NCBI GenBank assembly: GCA_964479535.1
Contig: CAYZMM010000035.1
Coordinates: 1 to 64,000 of the forward strand
DNA from: S015-6 sp964479535
Lineage (GTDB): Bacteria; Desulfobacterota; DSWW01
DNA: 64,000 nucleotides
Direction of reading: 5' to 3'
In this document: positions 15,429 through 23,471 of the stretch, piece by piece
Numbering within the stretch: the stretch's first letter is position 1
How the letters are laid out: each line of letters opens with the position of its first letter
Program-made: the position numbers and the translations under genes
The notes under the pieces: model-generated
Databases searched by the model: none
Seen by the model: the letters and a program-made list of their open reading frames with translations, nothing else
What the model was told of the DNA's origin: nothing

Positions 15429-16475
15429 ATGGCGATCTCGGATCATCCCGGACTGGCTTCCTACCTGGCAGAGAAACTGGAGGCAACCCATCTCCACATC
15501 ACGGACGAGTGGCAGAACACCGAAGGCTGGTCCATGGAGACCTTCAGCCTGTCCCTGGAGTACAAGAAGAGCGGTGTCCCTGTCCAACAGAACATCATTC
15601 TGCGTCGGCAACCCGTCAGCGGGTTGCTCGAGCCCTACGACGCTTCCACCGAATACCGGGTCCTCAGCGCCCTTCAGGACACGGGCATTGCCCTACCGGA
15701 AACGTACTGGTACGAGCCTGACCCCACGGTGTTCGAGCGCCCCTTCTACGCGATGGAAAAGGTGGACGGCGAGGTCCACTTCCTGATTCAGAGCGCGGAC
15801 CCGGATTATCGGCTGATCCGGGACGATCGGGAAAGGGAAAGCCTGGCGGCAGACTTCATCACCCATCTGGTTCGCATCCACACTTGCGACTGGCGGTCCC
15901 TAGGGCTCGATTTTCTGGGCGACCCGGGAGGGGGCAAGGGCTCCGCCCTTTGCCAGACCGAGTATTGGGAGGCGGTCATCGACCGGGCCGGACACAGGAA
16001 CAAGCCTCTCGTGACCCTCGCGGTCAACTGGCTCAGGACGAATGCGCCGGAAAACGACACGCCCCGGCTCATCCACGGCGATTACCGGAGCGGCAACTAT
16101 CTGTACCGAGACAAGAGGATCCGGGCGATCCTCGACTGGGAGATGGTGCACATCGGGGACCCCCACGAGGACCTGACGTACGTGCTTGGCCAGCTGTGGC
16201 GGTCACCCCCACCGACCAACTGGGTGTGCCACCTTCTCCCCGAGGAGGAGTTCCTGAGAAGGTACGAGGAGGAGTCGGGAATCACCGTGGAACCGGAGAA
16301 GCTCCACTACTGCCAGGTCCTGAACGACTTGAAGGCGGTAGGGATCATCTCCACCGCCATCAACGCCTTTGTCAAGAACAAGACCCCGGATCTCCGGCCC
16401 GGCATATTCGGCAGCTTGCTCGATATGGCATACGCGGGCCTTGCCCAGCACCTGGACGGGGGGCTCAAGGAATGA
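15429..16475 (+). CDS. ACAD10/11-like phosphotransferase family protein (second copy)
   Basis: This 348-residue APH-fold kinase has NIILRRQPVSG (ATP-site Lys/Arg strand), LIHGDYRSGNYLY near residue 215 (catalytic loop) and ILDWEMVHIGDPHEDL near 234 (metal-binding Asp). The fold matches the protein at 8277-9332 but sequence similarity is moderate, so they look like paralogues with different partners. It overlaps the next gene by the four bases ATGA, and that gene in turn overlaps a DUF7064-type gene by ATGA, giving a tightly coupled three-gene unit. The phosphorylated substrate is probably a hydroxyl on an acyl-CoA or lipid; aminoglycosides are unlikely. Confidence 0.82.
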   Translation: MAISDHPGLASYLAEKLEATHLHITDEWQNTEGWSMETFSLSLEYKKSGVPVQQNIILRRQPVSGLLEPYDASTEYRVLSALQDTGIALPETYWYEPDPTVFERPFYAMEKVDGEVHFLIQSADPDYRLIRDDRERESLAADFITHLVRIHTCDWRSLGLDFLGDPGGGKGSALCQTEYWEAVIDRAGHRNKPLVTLAVNWLRTNAPENDTPRLIHGDYRSGNYLYRDKRIRAILDWEMVHIGDPHEDLTYVLGQLWRSPPPTNWVCHLLPEEEFLRRYEEESGITVEPEKLHYCQVLNDLKAVGIISTAINAFVKNKTPDLRPGIFGSLLDMAYAGLAQHLDGGLKE

Positions 16476-16972
16476 AGGATGCACGCCTGACCACGATCGT
16501 GGAGAGAATCAACCACGCCCTGGAGTACGTGATCGCCCCTGAGGTCGAATCCCCCATCGTGCGGGGCCAGCTCTTCGCCGTCGTCGAGATGCTGAATCAG
16601 CTTCCGGGGAAGTACGAATACAGACACGACCTGATGGTCCAGGACATCGAGGTCGGCAAGGAGATGCTCGCCACGATCCTGGACGCCCTGGAGAGGGCAG
16701 GGATCGAGATGCCCGCGGAGATCTCGGAGGAGACCCGGCACGTCGACTGGGCGGGAATGAGCGGTGATCAACTCCGGGAGGAAAGAGGACGGGTGGAAGG
16801 AGCGGTAACTGAGGCCCTCGATCTGCTCGATGCCCACCGGTCCGCCATCCCGGAGGCCGAGAAGGTGGAGAAGACCGTGCTGGGACAACTTGGCCGGAAC
16901 ATCCTTCGTGATATGATGCTCTTTCGTACTCCACGGTTCGAAACGATCTCTCAAAGACTCCAGGAGGAATGA
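16472..16972 (+). CDS. Unknown helical protein in a phosphotransferase operon
   Basis: The product is 166 residues, acidic and all-helical, with no signal peptide. Recognisable stretches are TIVERINHALEYVIAPEVES and VRGQLFAVVEMLNQLPGKYEYR near the N-terminus. I do not recognise the family. It overlaps the kinase upstream (ATGA at 16472-16475) and the DUF7064-type gene downstream (ATGA at 16969-16972), so translation of all three is probably coupled. A role as subunit or adaptor of the kinase is inference from this arrangement. Confidence 0.72.
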   Translation: MKDARLTTIVERINHALEYVIAPEVESPIVRGQLFAVVEMLNQLPGKYEYRHDLMVQDIEVGKEMLATILDALERAGIEMPAEISEETRHVDWAGMSGDQLREERGRVEGAVTEALDLLDAHRSAIPEAEKVEKTVLGQLGRNILRDMMLFRTPRFETISQRLQEE

Positions 16973-17883
16973 AGACCATGTCCAACGTGCCGCCACAGGA
17001 TGAGTTCGTCCACAAGGACTACCCGCGTAACGAGGAGAGGGCCTGGAAAGAGAACTGGTACTTCAACTTCATCGACCGGGAGAACAACGCCTGGGGCATC
17101 AACCACATCTCCCTGGAGCGCCACAAGGAGAAGGGCCGGTTCAGCGCTTTCCACGTGGTGGACGGTGAAGCCCTCATGTACTTGAACTACATCGACCTGA
17201 CCGAGGACTTCGAGGAGCTCGACGATGGAAAACTGCGCGTCGCGTTCTTGGAGCCTCACAAGAGATTCCGCCTCACCTTCGAGGGGCCGAGCCATTCCGT
17301 GGAGCTCGACTACCGTGCCCGGTTCGATGTGTTCGACTACGGGGCCAATGGGAACACGTCTCTGGAAGGAGACAAGAACAGCATGTCGATCCAGCACTAC
17401 GAGCAGGCCCTCTTCGTAAGCGGAACCCTCACCAAGGACGGAGCATCGAGACCTATCGAGTGCCTCGGCCACCGGGACCACTCCTGGGGCTACCGGGACG
17501 AGACCAACGTCGCGGGCTGGAACTGGATTGCGGTGCAGTTTCCGGACAGGACGATCAACGTCTCCCAGGTTCGCGTCGAGGGCATGGAGCCCATGAGCCG
17601 GGGATTCGTTTCGGAGGCCTCCGGGAACGTGGGCATCCGGCAGGTCAAGATCGTGCCGGGGGAACGGAACCAGGAAGGCATCCCCTTGAGCTCGACCTTC
17701 GAGGCCGTCGACGAGAGCGGGCGACCCTGGACCCTCACGTCCAGCCGCTTCTCGGGGCTGGTGCTGCCCCTGAGCGAAAAGGGGAAGAACGTGGTGGTGT
17801 ACGAGAACTTCTCCGACTACACGATTGCGGAAACCGGCGAGCAGGGAGTCGGGATCGACGAGTACCTGCACAACCCGGGGTAG
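16969..17883 (+). CDS. DUF7064/7065-type (AttH/CrtC-like fold) protein
   Basis: The product is 304 residues, soluble and beta-rich. The signature ECLGHRDHSWGYRDETNVAGWNW (about residues 164-186) is characteristic of the group annotated DUF7064/DUF7065, distantly related to the AttH/CrtC double-lipocalin fold that binds hydrophobic ligands or acts in hydration/cyclisation reactions. The His/Asp/Arg of RDHSWG are the likely functional residues. The start is ATG 16969 (overlapping the previous stop) or ATG 16978, the latter better spaced from GGAGGAAT. It is the last gene of the kinase operon. The function is undefined; an action on a lipid or terpenoid derivative is a guess from fold and neighbours. 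Confidence 0.7.
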   Translation: MKTMSNVPPQDEFVHKDYPRNEERAWKENWYFNFIDRENNAWGINHISLERHKEKGRFSAFHVVDGEALMYLNYIDLTEDFEELDDGKLRVAFLEPHKRFRLTFEGPSHSVELDYRARFDVFDYGANGNTSLEGDKNSMSIQHYEQALFVSGTLTKDGASRPIECLGHRDHSWGYRDETNVAGWNWIAVQFPDRTINVSQVRVEGMEPMSRGFVSEASGNVGIRQVKIVPGERNQEGIPLSSTFEAVDESGRPWTLTSSRFSGLVLPLSEKGKNVVVYENFSDYTIAETGEQGVGIDEYLHNPG

Positions 17884-17902
17884 GAACCTACGACCTTCGG
17901 GC

Positions 17903-18439
17903 CTAGAGAAAGAGGCTCTTGTAGAGATCGATCAGCAGGTAATGCAGTCCGACCCCTTCGCCCCAGACCAGCACACCATAGATCCCCAGGATGCCGGCCA
18001 CAGAGGCGAGAATCGAAAACGAAGACAAGGCCCTCGTGTCTTCTATTCCGCCCCGCCTCTCGATGAGTCTGCAGAAGACGTCGCAAACGCCCATGATCAG
18101 GAACTGCCCTGCGATGGTTCCTATGATCAGGATATTGACCCCGTAGAAAAGCGACTCTGCAAACGTGAAGGCCTGGGCCACGTTGTACATCTCGATCCCG
18201 TTCCAGATCAGGGGGGTCGCTACGCAACCGATGATACGCTCTCCCAGGGAGGCGCCCCGGAAATAGCTCACAGGGTAAATCAGAAAAGAGCCGAAGCCGA
18301 TGGACAGAAACATCACGATCCCCGACAGGGTCGCCACAGTGGCCGAGGAGTGGAAGTAGACGATTCTCGACAGGATCATGGCAACCAGCACGATCGCCGT
18401 GGGGACTACGATCCGTTGAGAGAAGCTGCTGTTCCGCAT
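17903..18439 (-). CDS. Multi-pass membrane protein, unknown function
   Basis: The product is 178 residues with about four to five hydrophobic helices (VVPTAIVLVAMILSRIVYF; ATLSGIVMFLSIGFGSFLIY; ESLFYGVNILIIGTIAGQFLI; FSILASVAGILGIYGVLVWG). No transporter or enzyme motif is recognised. ATG 18439 follows GGGGGTGAAAG. It starts only three bases after the sulfatase stop, so the two genes form an operon on the minus strand and this protein may serve the sulfatase. Confidence 0.7.
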   Translation of the reverse strand: MRNSSFSQRIVVPTAIVLVAMILSRIVYFHSSATVATLSGIVMFLSIGFGSFLIYPVSYFRGASLGERIIGCVATPLIWNGIEMYNVAQAFTFAESLFYGVNILIIGTIAGQFLIMGVCDVFCRLIERRGGIEDTRALSSFSILASVAGILGIYGVLVWGEGVGLHYLLIDLYKSLFL

Positions 18440-18442
18440 CTT

Positions 18443-19870
18443 TCACCCCCGGTCTCTGTTCATGGACTCGAGCATCTTCCTCAACTCGATCGCCTTCGAA
18501 GCTCCTTCATCGGTGTTCATGAGGTTCCTCTTCTGAAGCGGATCCCTCTCCATGTCGTAGAGTTCGGATTTCAGCCGGCCTTCGTACTCGATGTACATGT
18601 ATTTCCCGGTTCGGACCCCCTTCGTGGGGGGAACCCTGTACGGAAAGTCCTTGAAGTACTCGTACAGAAACGCATCCCTCCCAGGCGCGGATGCCGAGCG
18701 AAGGATGGGCAGGAAGCTTGCTCCCTCCATGTCTCCGGGAATCGGCACCCCGGCAGCCTCCAGAAACGTCGGGGCCACGTCGATGTTCAGAACCATCTGT
18801 TCCGCCCGCCTCCCCGAATCCGGGATCACCCCCGGGAACCGAACGATGAAGGGCACCCGGATCGAATCGTCGTAGGGCCATCTGCCCGTTCCGAACAACT
18901 CGTGCTCACCCCAGAAGAAGCCGTTGTCTCCCGCAAAAACCACCAGGGTGTTCTCCGTCACGCCGAGTGCGTCCAGACGGTCCAGGAGGCGCCCGAGTTG
19001 CTCGTCCAGGGCTACGATGGTGCGGCAGTAGTCTCGGTAGAGTTGGGATGCGAATCCCTGGTTCGTCCCCTCGAACAGATGCCCCCGGGTCACCGGGATC
19101 CAGGGGTCGAAGCCCTCCGGAAAGGGAGGCTTCTCGCCCTCGTAAAGGTTCGTCAAATGAGCAGGTGGCGTCCAGCGGTGGTGGACCGCCTTGTGAGCGA
19201 GATAGAGGCAGAACGGGGCATCCCGCTCCTTCTCGATGAATTCGATCGCGTGGTCGGTCAGCTCCTCTGTTATGTAAGGCTTGCGGGACGGCGTCTCCTC
19301 CCCGTTGACGATGAGCGGACAGTTCACGTATCTGCCCTGCCCCCCCTGAAGGGTAAAGGTGATGAAGGGGTCCACGTCCTTCAACTCCGGCAGCTTGCCC
19401 GGCATGTGCCATTTCCCGATGAAGGCCGTTTCGTAGCCGGCATCCTCGAGCATTTCGAGAAAGGTTCGATGGCTCCCATCCCAGGGCGTGAAATTGTTCC
19501 GGACCCCGTGGGTGTGAGCGTACTTCCCCGTGAGGAAGCTGGCCCTGCTCGGGCTGCAGAGCGAGGTCGTGACGAAGGCGTTGACGAACTGCACACCCCC
19601 CCGTGCCAGGCGGTCCATGTTCGGTGTCTCGAGGAAGGGATGTCCGGCGCAACCCATGAACTTGTAGTTCTGGTTGTCACTGAGAACGAATACGATGTTT
19701 GGTCTTTCCCCCGGCGAGCGGCTTGCCGCCGACGCGTGGGCCCCAAAAGACGGGAGGAAACAGACGGCCGTGACACCCAGCAGAAGCCCGCACAAATGCC
19801 TCTTCCAGCCTCTGTGCTTCCCCCTGCCCGTTCCACGCCGCGCTTGAAACAGGGCTTCCAACGGTCCCAT
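18443..19870 (-). CDS. S1-family sulfatase, secreted or membrane-anchored
   Basis: A 475-residue type I sulfatase. The formylglycine signature is TSLCSPSRASFLTGKYAHTHG, a canonical C-x-P-x-R (Cys type), so it needs oxidation of Cys by a formylglycine-generating enzyme or anSME not seen in this window. Metal and active-site residues appear in PNIVFVLSDNQNYKFMG, FIGKWHMPG and VVFAGDNGFFWGEHELFG. A basic N-terminus followed by CGLLLGVTAVCFLPSFGAHA is a signal peptide, so it acts outside the cytoplasm. ATG 19870 is chosen because GAGGAGG lies eight bases before it. Likely substrates are sulfated glycans or aryl sulfates; the sequence does not tell which. Confidence 0.88.
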   Translation of the reverse strand: MGPLEALFQARRGTGRGKHRGWKRHLCGLLLGVTAVCFLPSFGAHASAASRSPGERPNIVFVLSDNQNYKFMGCAGHPFLETPNMDRLARGGVQFVNAFVTTSLCSPSRASFLTGKYAHTHGVRNNFTPWDGSHRTFLEMLEDAGYETAFIGKWHMPGKLPELKDVDPFITFTLQGGQGRYVNCPLIVNGEETPSRKPYITEELTDHAIEFIEKERDAPFCLYLAHKAVHHRWTPPAHLTNLYEGEKPPFPEGFDPWIPVTRGHLFEGTNQGFASQLYRDYCRTIVALDEQLGRLLDRLDALGVTENTLVVFAGDNGFFWGEHELFGTGRWPYDDSIRVPFIVRFPGVIPDSGRRAEQMVLNIDVAPTFLEAAGVPIPGDMEGASFLPILRSASAPGRDAFLYEYFKDFPYRVPPTKGVRTGKYMYIEYEGRLKSELYDMERDPLQKRNLMNTDEGASKAIELRKMLESMNRDRG

Positions 19871-20008
19871 GTCCCCATCCTCCTCGACCCGCACGCCTGA
19901 AGGGTGCGGCCTTGTGATAGCATGCCTGCCAGCCGAATCGTATCCTTGGAGACGCCAATCTACGGCGACCGGATCGGCGATGTCAATCGCGCCCCGGGGG
20001 GGGCCGAT

Positions 20009-20036
20009 TTGAGGAATTCTACGTTTTTGATAATAT
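20009..20036 (+). promoter_or_regulatory. Probable promoter for UDP-glucose dehydrogenase gene
   Basis: TTGAGG (20009-20014) and TAATAT (20031-20036) are separated by 16 bases in the most AT-rich part of the 203-base divergent gap. The gene starts 37 bases downstream, which suits a sigma-70 promoter with a short leader. Confidence 0.5.
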
Positions 20037-20073
20037 AAAACAAAGAGAACAAAGGCGCAGGAGATACGGTTCG

Positions 20074-21438
20074 ATGAAGAAGCCCAGCATTGCCATCCTG
20101 GGGACAGGTTACGTGGGCCTGGTCGCGGCGGCCGTCTTCGCCGATCGAGGCTTCCAGGTAATCACCTCGAGTCAGGATGAACCGAAGGTCGAGCGGATCA
20201 ACCAGGGGAAGGCCCCCTTCTTCGAGGAGGGTCTGGACCCTCTGGTGGAGAAGACGGTCAGGGAGGGGACGCTCAAGGCCGTGTGCGGAAGAGAAGAGGC
20301 GGTGCTGGCATCCGACATCCTCTTCATCGCCGTTGGCACGCCCAGCCTGATGAGCGGCGAGGCGGATCTGCGTCTGATCAAGGAGACGGCGCAGGCCATC
20401 GGAACGGCACTCAAAGAGAAGGACGAATACACCCTCGTCGTGACCCGCAGCACCGTTGTCCCGAGCACCACCCGACATCTCGTCCTGCCTCTGCTGGAGC
20501 AGCATTCCGGGAAGAAGGCCGGCACGGACTTCGGCGTCTGCATGAGTCCGGAGTTCCTTCGACAGGGCGCCGCCGTCCGGGATACCCAGTCCCCGGACAG
20601 TGTGGTCATAGGCGAACTGGACGCCCGTTCCGGCGACACCCTCGAGGACTTCTCCAACCAGGTCTACGCGGGACAGGACGTGCGGGTCCTTCGCATGAAC
20701 CTGGAAAGCGCCGAGATGGTGAAGTACGGGCGGAACACATTCCTCGCCATGAACATCTCCTTTGCGAACGAAATGGCTCGACTCGCCGAGACGATCGCCG
20801 GGGTGGATATCGAACAGGTCGTACGGGGCGTGGGTGCCGACTGGCGGATCAATCCAGCCTTCCTGAACGCAGGGTGCGGTTACGGAGGTTCTTGCTTCCC
20901 GAAGGACGTCAAGGCGTTGATCTCTTTTGCCCGGACCCGCGGCGTAGAGCCTCAGCTTCTCGAGGCAGTGGAAGAAGTCAACGAGCAGCAGGCGGCCCAC
21001 ATGGTGGCCATCGCCCGGCAGGAGATGTCCGGAACGCTCAAGGGCAAGAGGTTCGCCCTCCTCGGCCTCTCTTTCAAGCCGGGCACGGATGACATGCGGG
21101 AAGCGCCCTCCATCAAGATCGCGAATCACCTATACGCTCACGAGGCCGAAATCGTCGCTTATGACCCGAAATCGATTCGGAATGCCCGGGAGCGATTCAT
21201 CGGCGACACGATCGAGATCTCTTATGCGGACACCGTCGAAGCGTGCCTGCAGGACGCGGAATGCTGCATGATCCTGACCGAGTGGGAGGAGTTCAGGACC
21301 TTGTCGGCAGAGATCTTCAACCGACGCATGAAGCGTTCCTTCATCATCGACGGAAGAAGGGTCTTCGACGAGAGCGTCCGAAACGCAGTGGCGGTCTACA
21401 GGGGGATCGGGCTCGGCGCTCAGAGGCCGCCCGCCTGA
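20074..21438 (+). CDS. UDP-glucose 6-dehydrogenase family protein
   Basis: The 454-residue product is of the UDP-glucose/GDP-mannose dehydrogenase family, which converts UDP-glucose to UDP-glucuronate with 2 NAD+. It has the N-terminal Rossmann motif ILGTGYVGLVAAAVFADRG at residues 8-26, VAVGTP-like FIAVGTPSL, the STVVPSTTR segment, the catalytic NAGCGYGGSCFPKD with Cys near residue 273, and the C-terminal domain GLSFKPGTDDMREAPS. It is full length for the family. SD AGGAGATACGG precedes ATG 20074. The product would feed acidic capsule or LPS sugars. GDP-mannose or UDP-ManNAc dehydrogenase are less likely alternatives. Confidence 0.88.
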   Translation: MKKPSIAILGTGYVGLVAAAVFADRGFQVITSSQDEPKVERINQGKAPFFEEGLDPLVEKTVREGTLKAVCGREEAVLASDILFIAVGTPSLMSGEADLRLIKETAQAIGTALKEKDEYTLVVTRSTVVPSTTRHLVLPLLEQHSGKKAGTDFGVCMSPEFLRQGAAVRDTQSPDSVVIGELDARSGDTLEDFSNQVYAGQDVRVLRMNLESAEMVKYGRNTFLAMNISFANEMARLAETIAGVDIEQVVRGVGADWRINPAFLNAGCGYGGSCFPKDVKALISFARTRGVEPQLLEAVEEVNEQQAAHMVAIARQEMSGTLKGKRFALLGLSFKPGTDDMREAPSIKIANHLYAHEAEIVAYDPKSIRNARERFIGDTIEISYADTVEACLQDAECCMILTEWEEFRTLSAEIFNRRMKRSFIIDGRRVFDESVRNAVAVYRGIGLGAQRPPA

Positions 21439-21461
21439 ATTCGCATGTCGGCCGAGGCCTC

Positions 21462-22364
21462 CTACTGCGAGGGGGCCTTCATCCATGTGTAGCCGATCAG
21501 CTTGTACACCAGACGGGCCAGGGTGAAGTCCGCATGGTGCATTCCTTCGATGGGAGAGAACTCCGACAGATCGAACCCGACGACCGTCTTCTCGGTGCAA
21601 ACCCTGCGCAAGAAACGGATCGTCTCGTACCAGAGGAGCCCACCCGGTTCCGGCGTACCCACCGAAGGGATGATCGAGGGATCGAAGAAATCGCTGTCGA
21701 TCGAAATGTACACCTTTTCCCTCAGATCCCCGAGCACGCGATCTTCCCAGTCCGGCATTTCGCCTGTCTTGATCTTCTGTGCATAGTAGGTCTGCACGTT
21801 CCGCGTCCGGTCGTACAGAACCTCCTCCTGGCTGTGGCTTCGGATGCCCACTTGCACCAGCGACCGGATGAACTCGAGGGCACGGGCCATGACCGAAGCG
21901 TGACTGTAGGGGTCGCCCAGGTAGGAATCGCGCAGATCCCTGTGAGCATCCAGCTGCAACACGCTCAGCTCGTCCCCGTGCCGACTGTGGAAGGCCCGGA
22001 TCGGACCCAGGCTGCTCGTGTGCTCCCCGCCGAGACAGATGACGAACTTGCCCAGGTCCAGCAGGCTGCTGACGGCCCGGCGAATCCGGTCGACCGCCTC
22101 GGGCGCCGATTCCGTGAGGAACTGCATCGGCTCGAGCGTGGCGATCCCTCCGCACAAACGGTAGATTTCCTTGCCGATCTCTTCGTCATACTCCTCGAGT
22201 TGGGAAGAAGCCTCGAGGAGGGCCTTGGGCCCCCGGAAGGCACCTCGCACGTAGCTGGAGGTTCTCTCGTACGGCAGTGGAAGGATGACGACCCCCGCTT
22301 GTTCCAGGTCCCCCTCCTCGCCCCGGAGATCCAGGAATCTCGGCCCGGCGCTTCTCGATTTCAT
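21462..22364 (-). CDS. Agmatinase/arginase-family ureohydrolase
   Basis: A 300-residue ureohydrolase with the binuclear Mn ligands in three strands: LGGEHTSSLGP near residue 110, VLQLDAHRDLRDSY near 132-145 and YISIDSDFFDPS near 217-228, followed by GTPEPGGLLWYE. The order and spacing fit agmatinase (SpeB) better than arginase or formimidoylglutamase, though Glu replaces the usual Asp in GGDH (here GGEH). The predicted reaction is agmatine to putrescine and urea. ATG 22364 follows GGAGAGAGAGG. It is convergent with the UDP-glucose dehydrogenase gene and its upstream region contains repeat copy 2. Confidence 0.82.
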   Translation of the reverse strand: MKSRSAGPRFLDLRGEEGDLEQAGVVILPLPYERTSSYVRGAFRGPKALLEASSQLEEYDEEIGKEIYRLCGGIATLEPMQFLTESAPEAVDRIRRAVSSLLDLGKFVICLGGEHTSSLGPIRAFHSRHGDELSVLQLDAHRDLRDSYLGDPYSHASVMARALEFIRSLVQVGIRSHSQEEVLYDRTRNVQTYYAQKIKTGEMPDWEDRVLGDLREKVYISIDSDFFDPSIIPSVGTPEPGGLLWYETIRFLRRVCTEKTVVGFDLSEFSPIEGMHHADFTLARLVYKLIGYTWMKAPSQ

Positions 22365-22386
22365 CGCCTCTCTCTCCTATTCCTCG

Positions 22387-22411
22387 TGTTGTGTCCCAGA
22401 AATACCTTTAC
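22387..22411. repeat. Dispersed 25-bp repeat, copy 2
   Basis: This copy matches 4451-4475 at 24 of 25 bases. It lies 22 bases outside the agmatinase-family start codon and 50 bases before a 22-bp perfect inverted repeat, so it looks like one end of a larger non-coding element. Confidence 0.6.
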
Positions 22412-22461
22412 GGGGCTTGCTCTCTCCTTGGGGCAACCGCTTCGGCAGTTGGGGGGAGATC

Positions 22462-22530
22462 GGGGACAGCCACCGATTTCCTCTCTGCGCCAACCGTCCA
22501 TCCGGGCTGAGGAAATCGGTGGCTGTCCCC
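22462..22530. repeat. 22-bp perfect inverted repeat (REP/MITE-like)
   Basis: The left arm 22462-22483 (GGGGACAGCCACCGATTTCC plus TC) and right arm 22509-22530 are exact reverse complements around a 25-base spacer. Both arms are flanked by G/C tracts (TTGGGGGG on the left, CCCCCAA on the right), giving imperfect extension. No T-run follows, so it is not a normal terminator. Palindromes of this design, with the neighbouring 25-bp repeat, are typical of REP-type elements mobilised by RAYT transposases; no transposase is in the window. Confidence 0.65.
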
Positions 22531-22628
22531 CAATTACGCCCCATATTCCTTGCGATTCGAGTAGATTGAATGGTAACAAGGTACTCAAATCCGCCGCCTT
22601 TTCCAAGACGCGATCACGAACCGGCAAC

Positions 22629-23471
22629 ATGACCTCTTCGCAACCTCTCCACAGACGTTCCGCAGGGAAGCGACCCCTTTGGGTCGTCGACCTGGGCAGA
22701 CAGGCTTACGAGAAGTCGTGGGGCCTCCAGAAGCGTCTCGCGCGAGCCCGTCGGGAGGATCGAATCCCGGACGTCCTGCTTCTTCTGGAACACGACCCGG
22801 TGTTCACCATGGGCATACGGGGGCGTTCGGAGAGCCTCTTGCTGACACCCGAGGCCCTCCTTGCAAGGGGCATGGCCTGCATCGAGACCGAACGGGGTGG
22901 GGATGTCACCTATCACGGTCCCGGACAGTTGGTGGGGTATCCGATTGTGAGCGTCCCCGGAGGGGGCAGGCGCGTACATGCGCTGGTCGGGGGGTTCGAA
23001 GAGGTGATGCTGCAGACGCTGGCGCGCTTCGGGGTGGAGGCGACGCGAGATCCGGATCACCCGGGTGTCTGGGTCGGCCGAGCGAAGATCGGTTCGGTCG
23101 GACTCGCCGTTCGGCAGGGAATCTCGTTCCACGGTTTCTCGCTGAATGTGGACATGGATCTCACGCCCTTCTCCTGGATCCATACGTGCGGACACCGGGA
23201 TCTCAAGGTCACGTCCCTGCGTGACGAGATTGGAGACGGCGTTTCCTTGCACGACCTGAAGGGGGGGGTCGCCGCTCTCTTTGTGGAGACATTGAGCTAC
23301 CGGCACTGCATGCCGGCCGGAGGTCTGGGGCCGGAGGTGACGGCCCTGGGCCTGCCTGCCCTGGAAGAGCGCTTCCTTCGCTACAGGGAGAACCACTCCG
23401 GCTGGATCGAACCCGAGGCGGCCACAGAGGCTGAAACGGGGAAGGGCCCGCCGGTCCTTCAGCCGAGGTAG
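22629..23471 (+). CDS. lipB: Octanoyl-[ACP]:protein N-octanoyltransferase (LipB)
   Basis: The 280-residue product transfers octanoyl from ACP to lipoyl domains, the first step of de novo lipoylation. Signatures are RGGDVTYHGPGQLVGYP near residue 88, GVWVGRAKIGSVGLAVRQ with the catalytic Lys near 157, GISFHGFSLNV, and the catalytic Cys in IHTCGHRDLKVTS near 184. The last ~55 residues extend past the usual end and look disordered (EPEAATEAETGKGPP). ATG 22629 is the best start; no strong SD precedes it, so an upstream alternative start is possible. It overlaps the 3' end of convergent pyrB by 13 bases. Confidence 0.9.
   Translation: MTSSQPLHRRSAGKRPLWVVDLGRQAYEKSWGLQKRLARARREDRIPDVLLLLEHDPVFTMGIRGRSESLLLTPEALLARGMACIETERGGDVTYHGPGQLVGYPIVSVPGGGRRVHALVGGFEEVMLQTLARFGVEATRDPDHPGVWVGRAKIGSVGLAVRQGISFHGFSLNVDMDLTPFSWIHTCGHRDLKVTSLRDEIGDGVSLHDLKGGVAALFVETLSYRHCMPAGGLGPEVTALGLPALEERFLRYRENHSGWIEPEAATEAETGKGPPVLQPR

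Noticed and set aside
17825..19900. A 691-codon plus-strand frame over the sulfatase
   Set aside because: It is antisense to the sulfatase with CSPSR and to the membrane-protein gene; composition is atypical and no motif is present.
22462..22530. Intrinsic terminator for lipB or the agmatinase-family gene
   Set aside because: The stem is strong, but it lies upstream of both genes, has a 25-base loop and no T-run. A repeat element explains it better.
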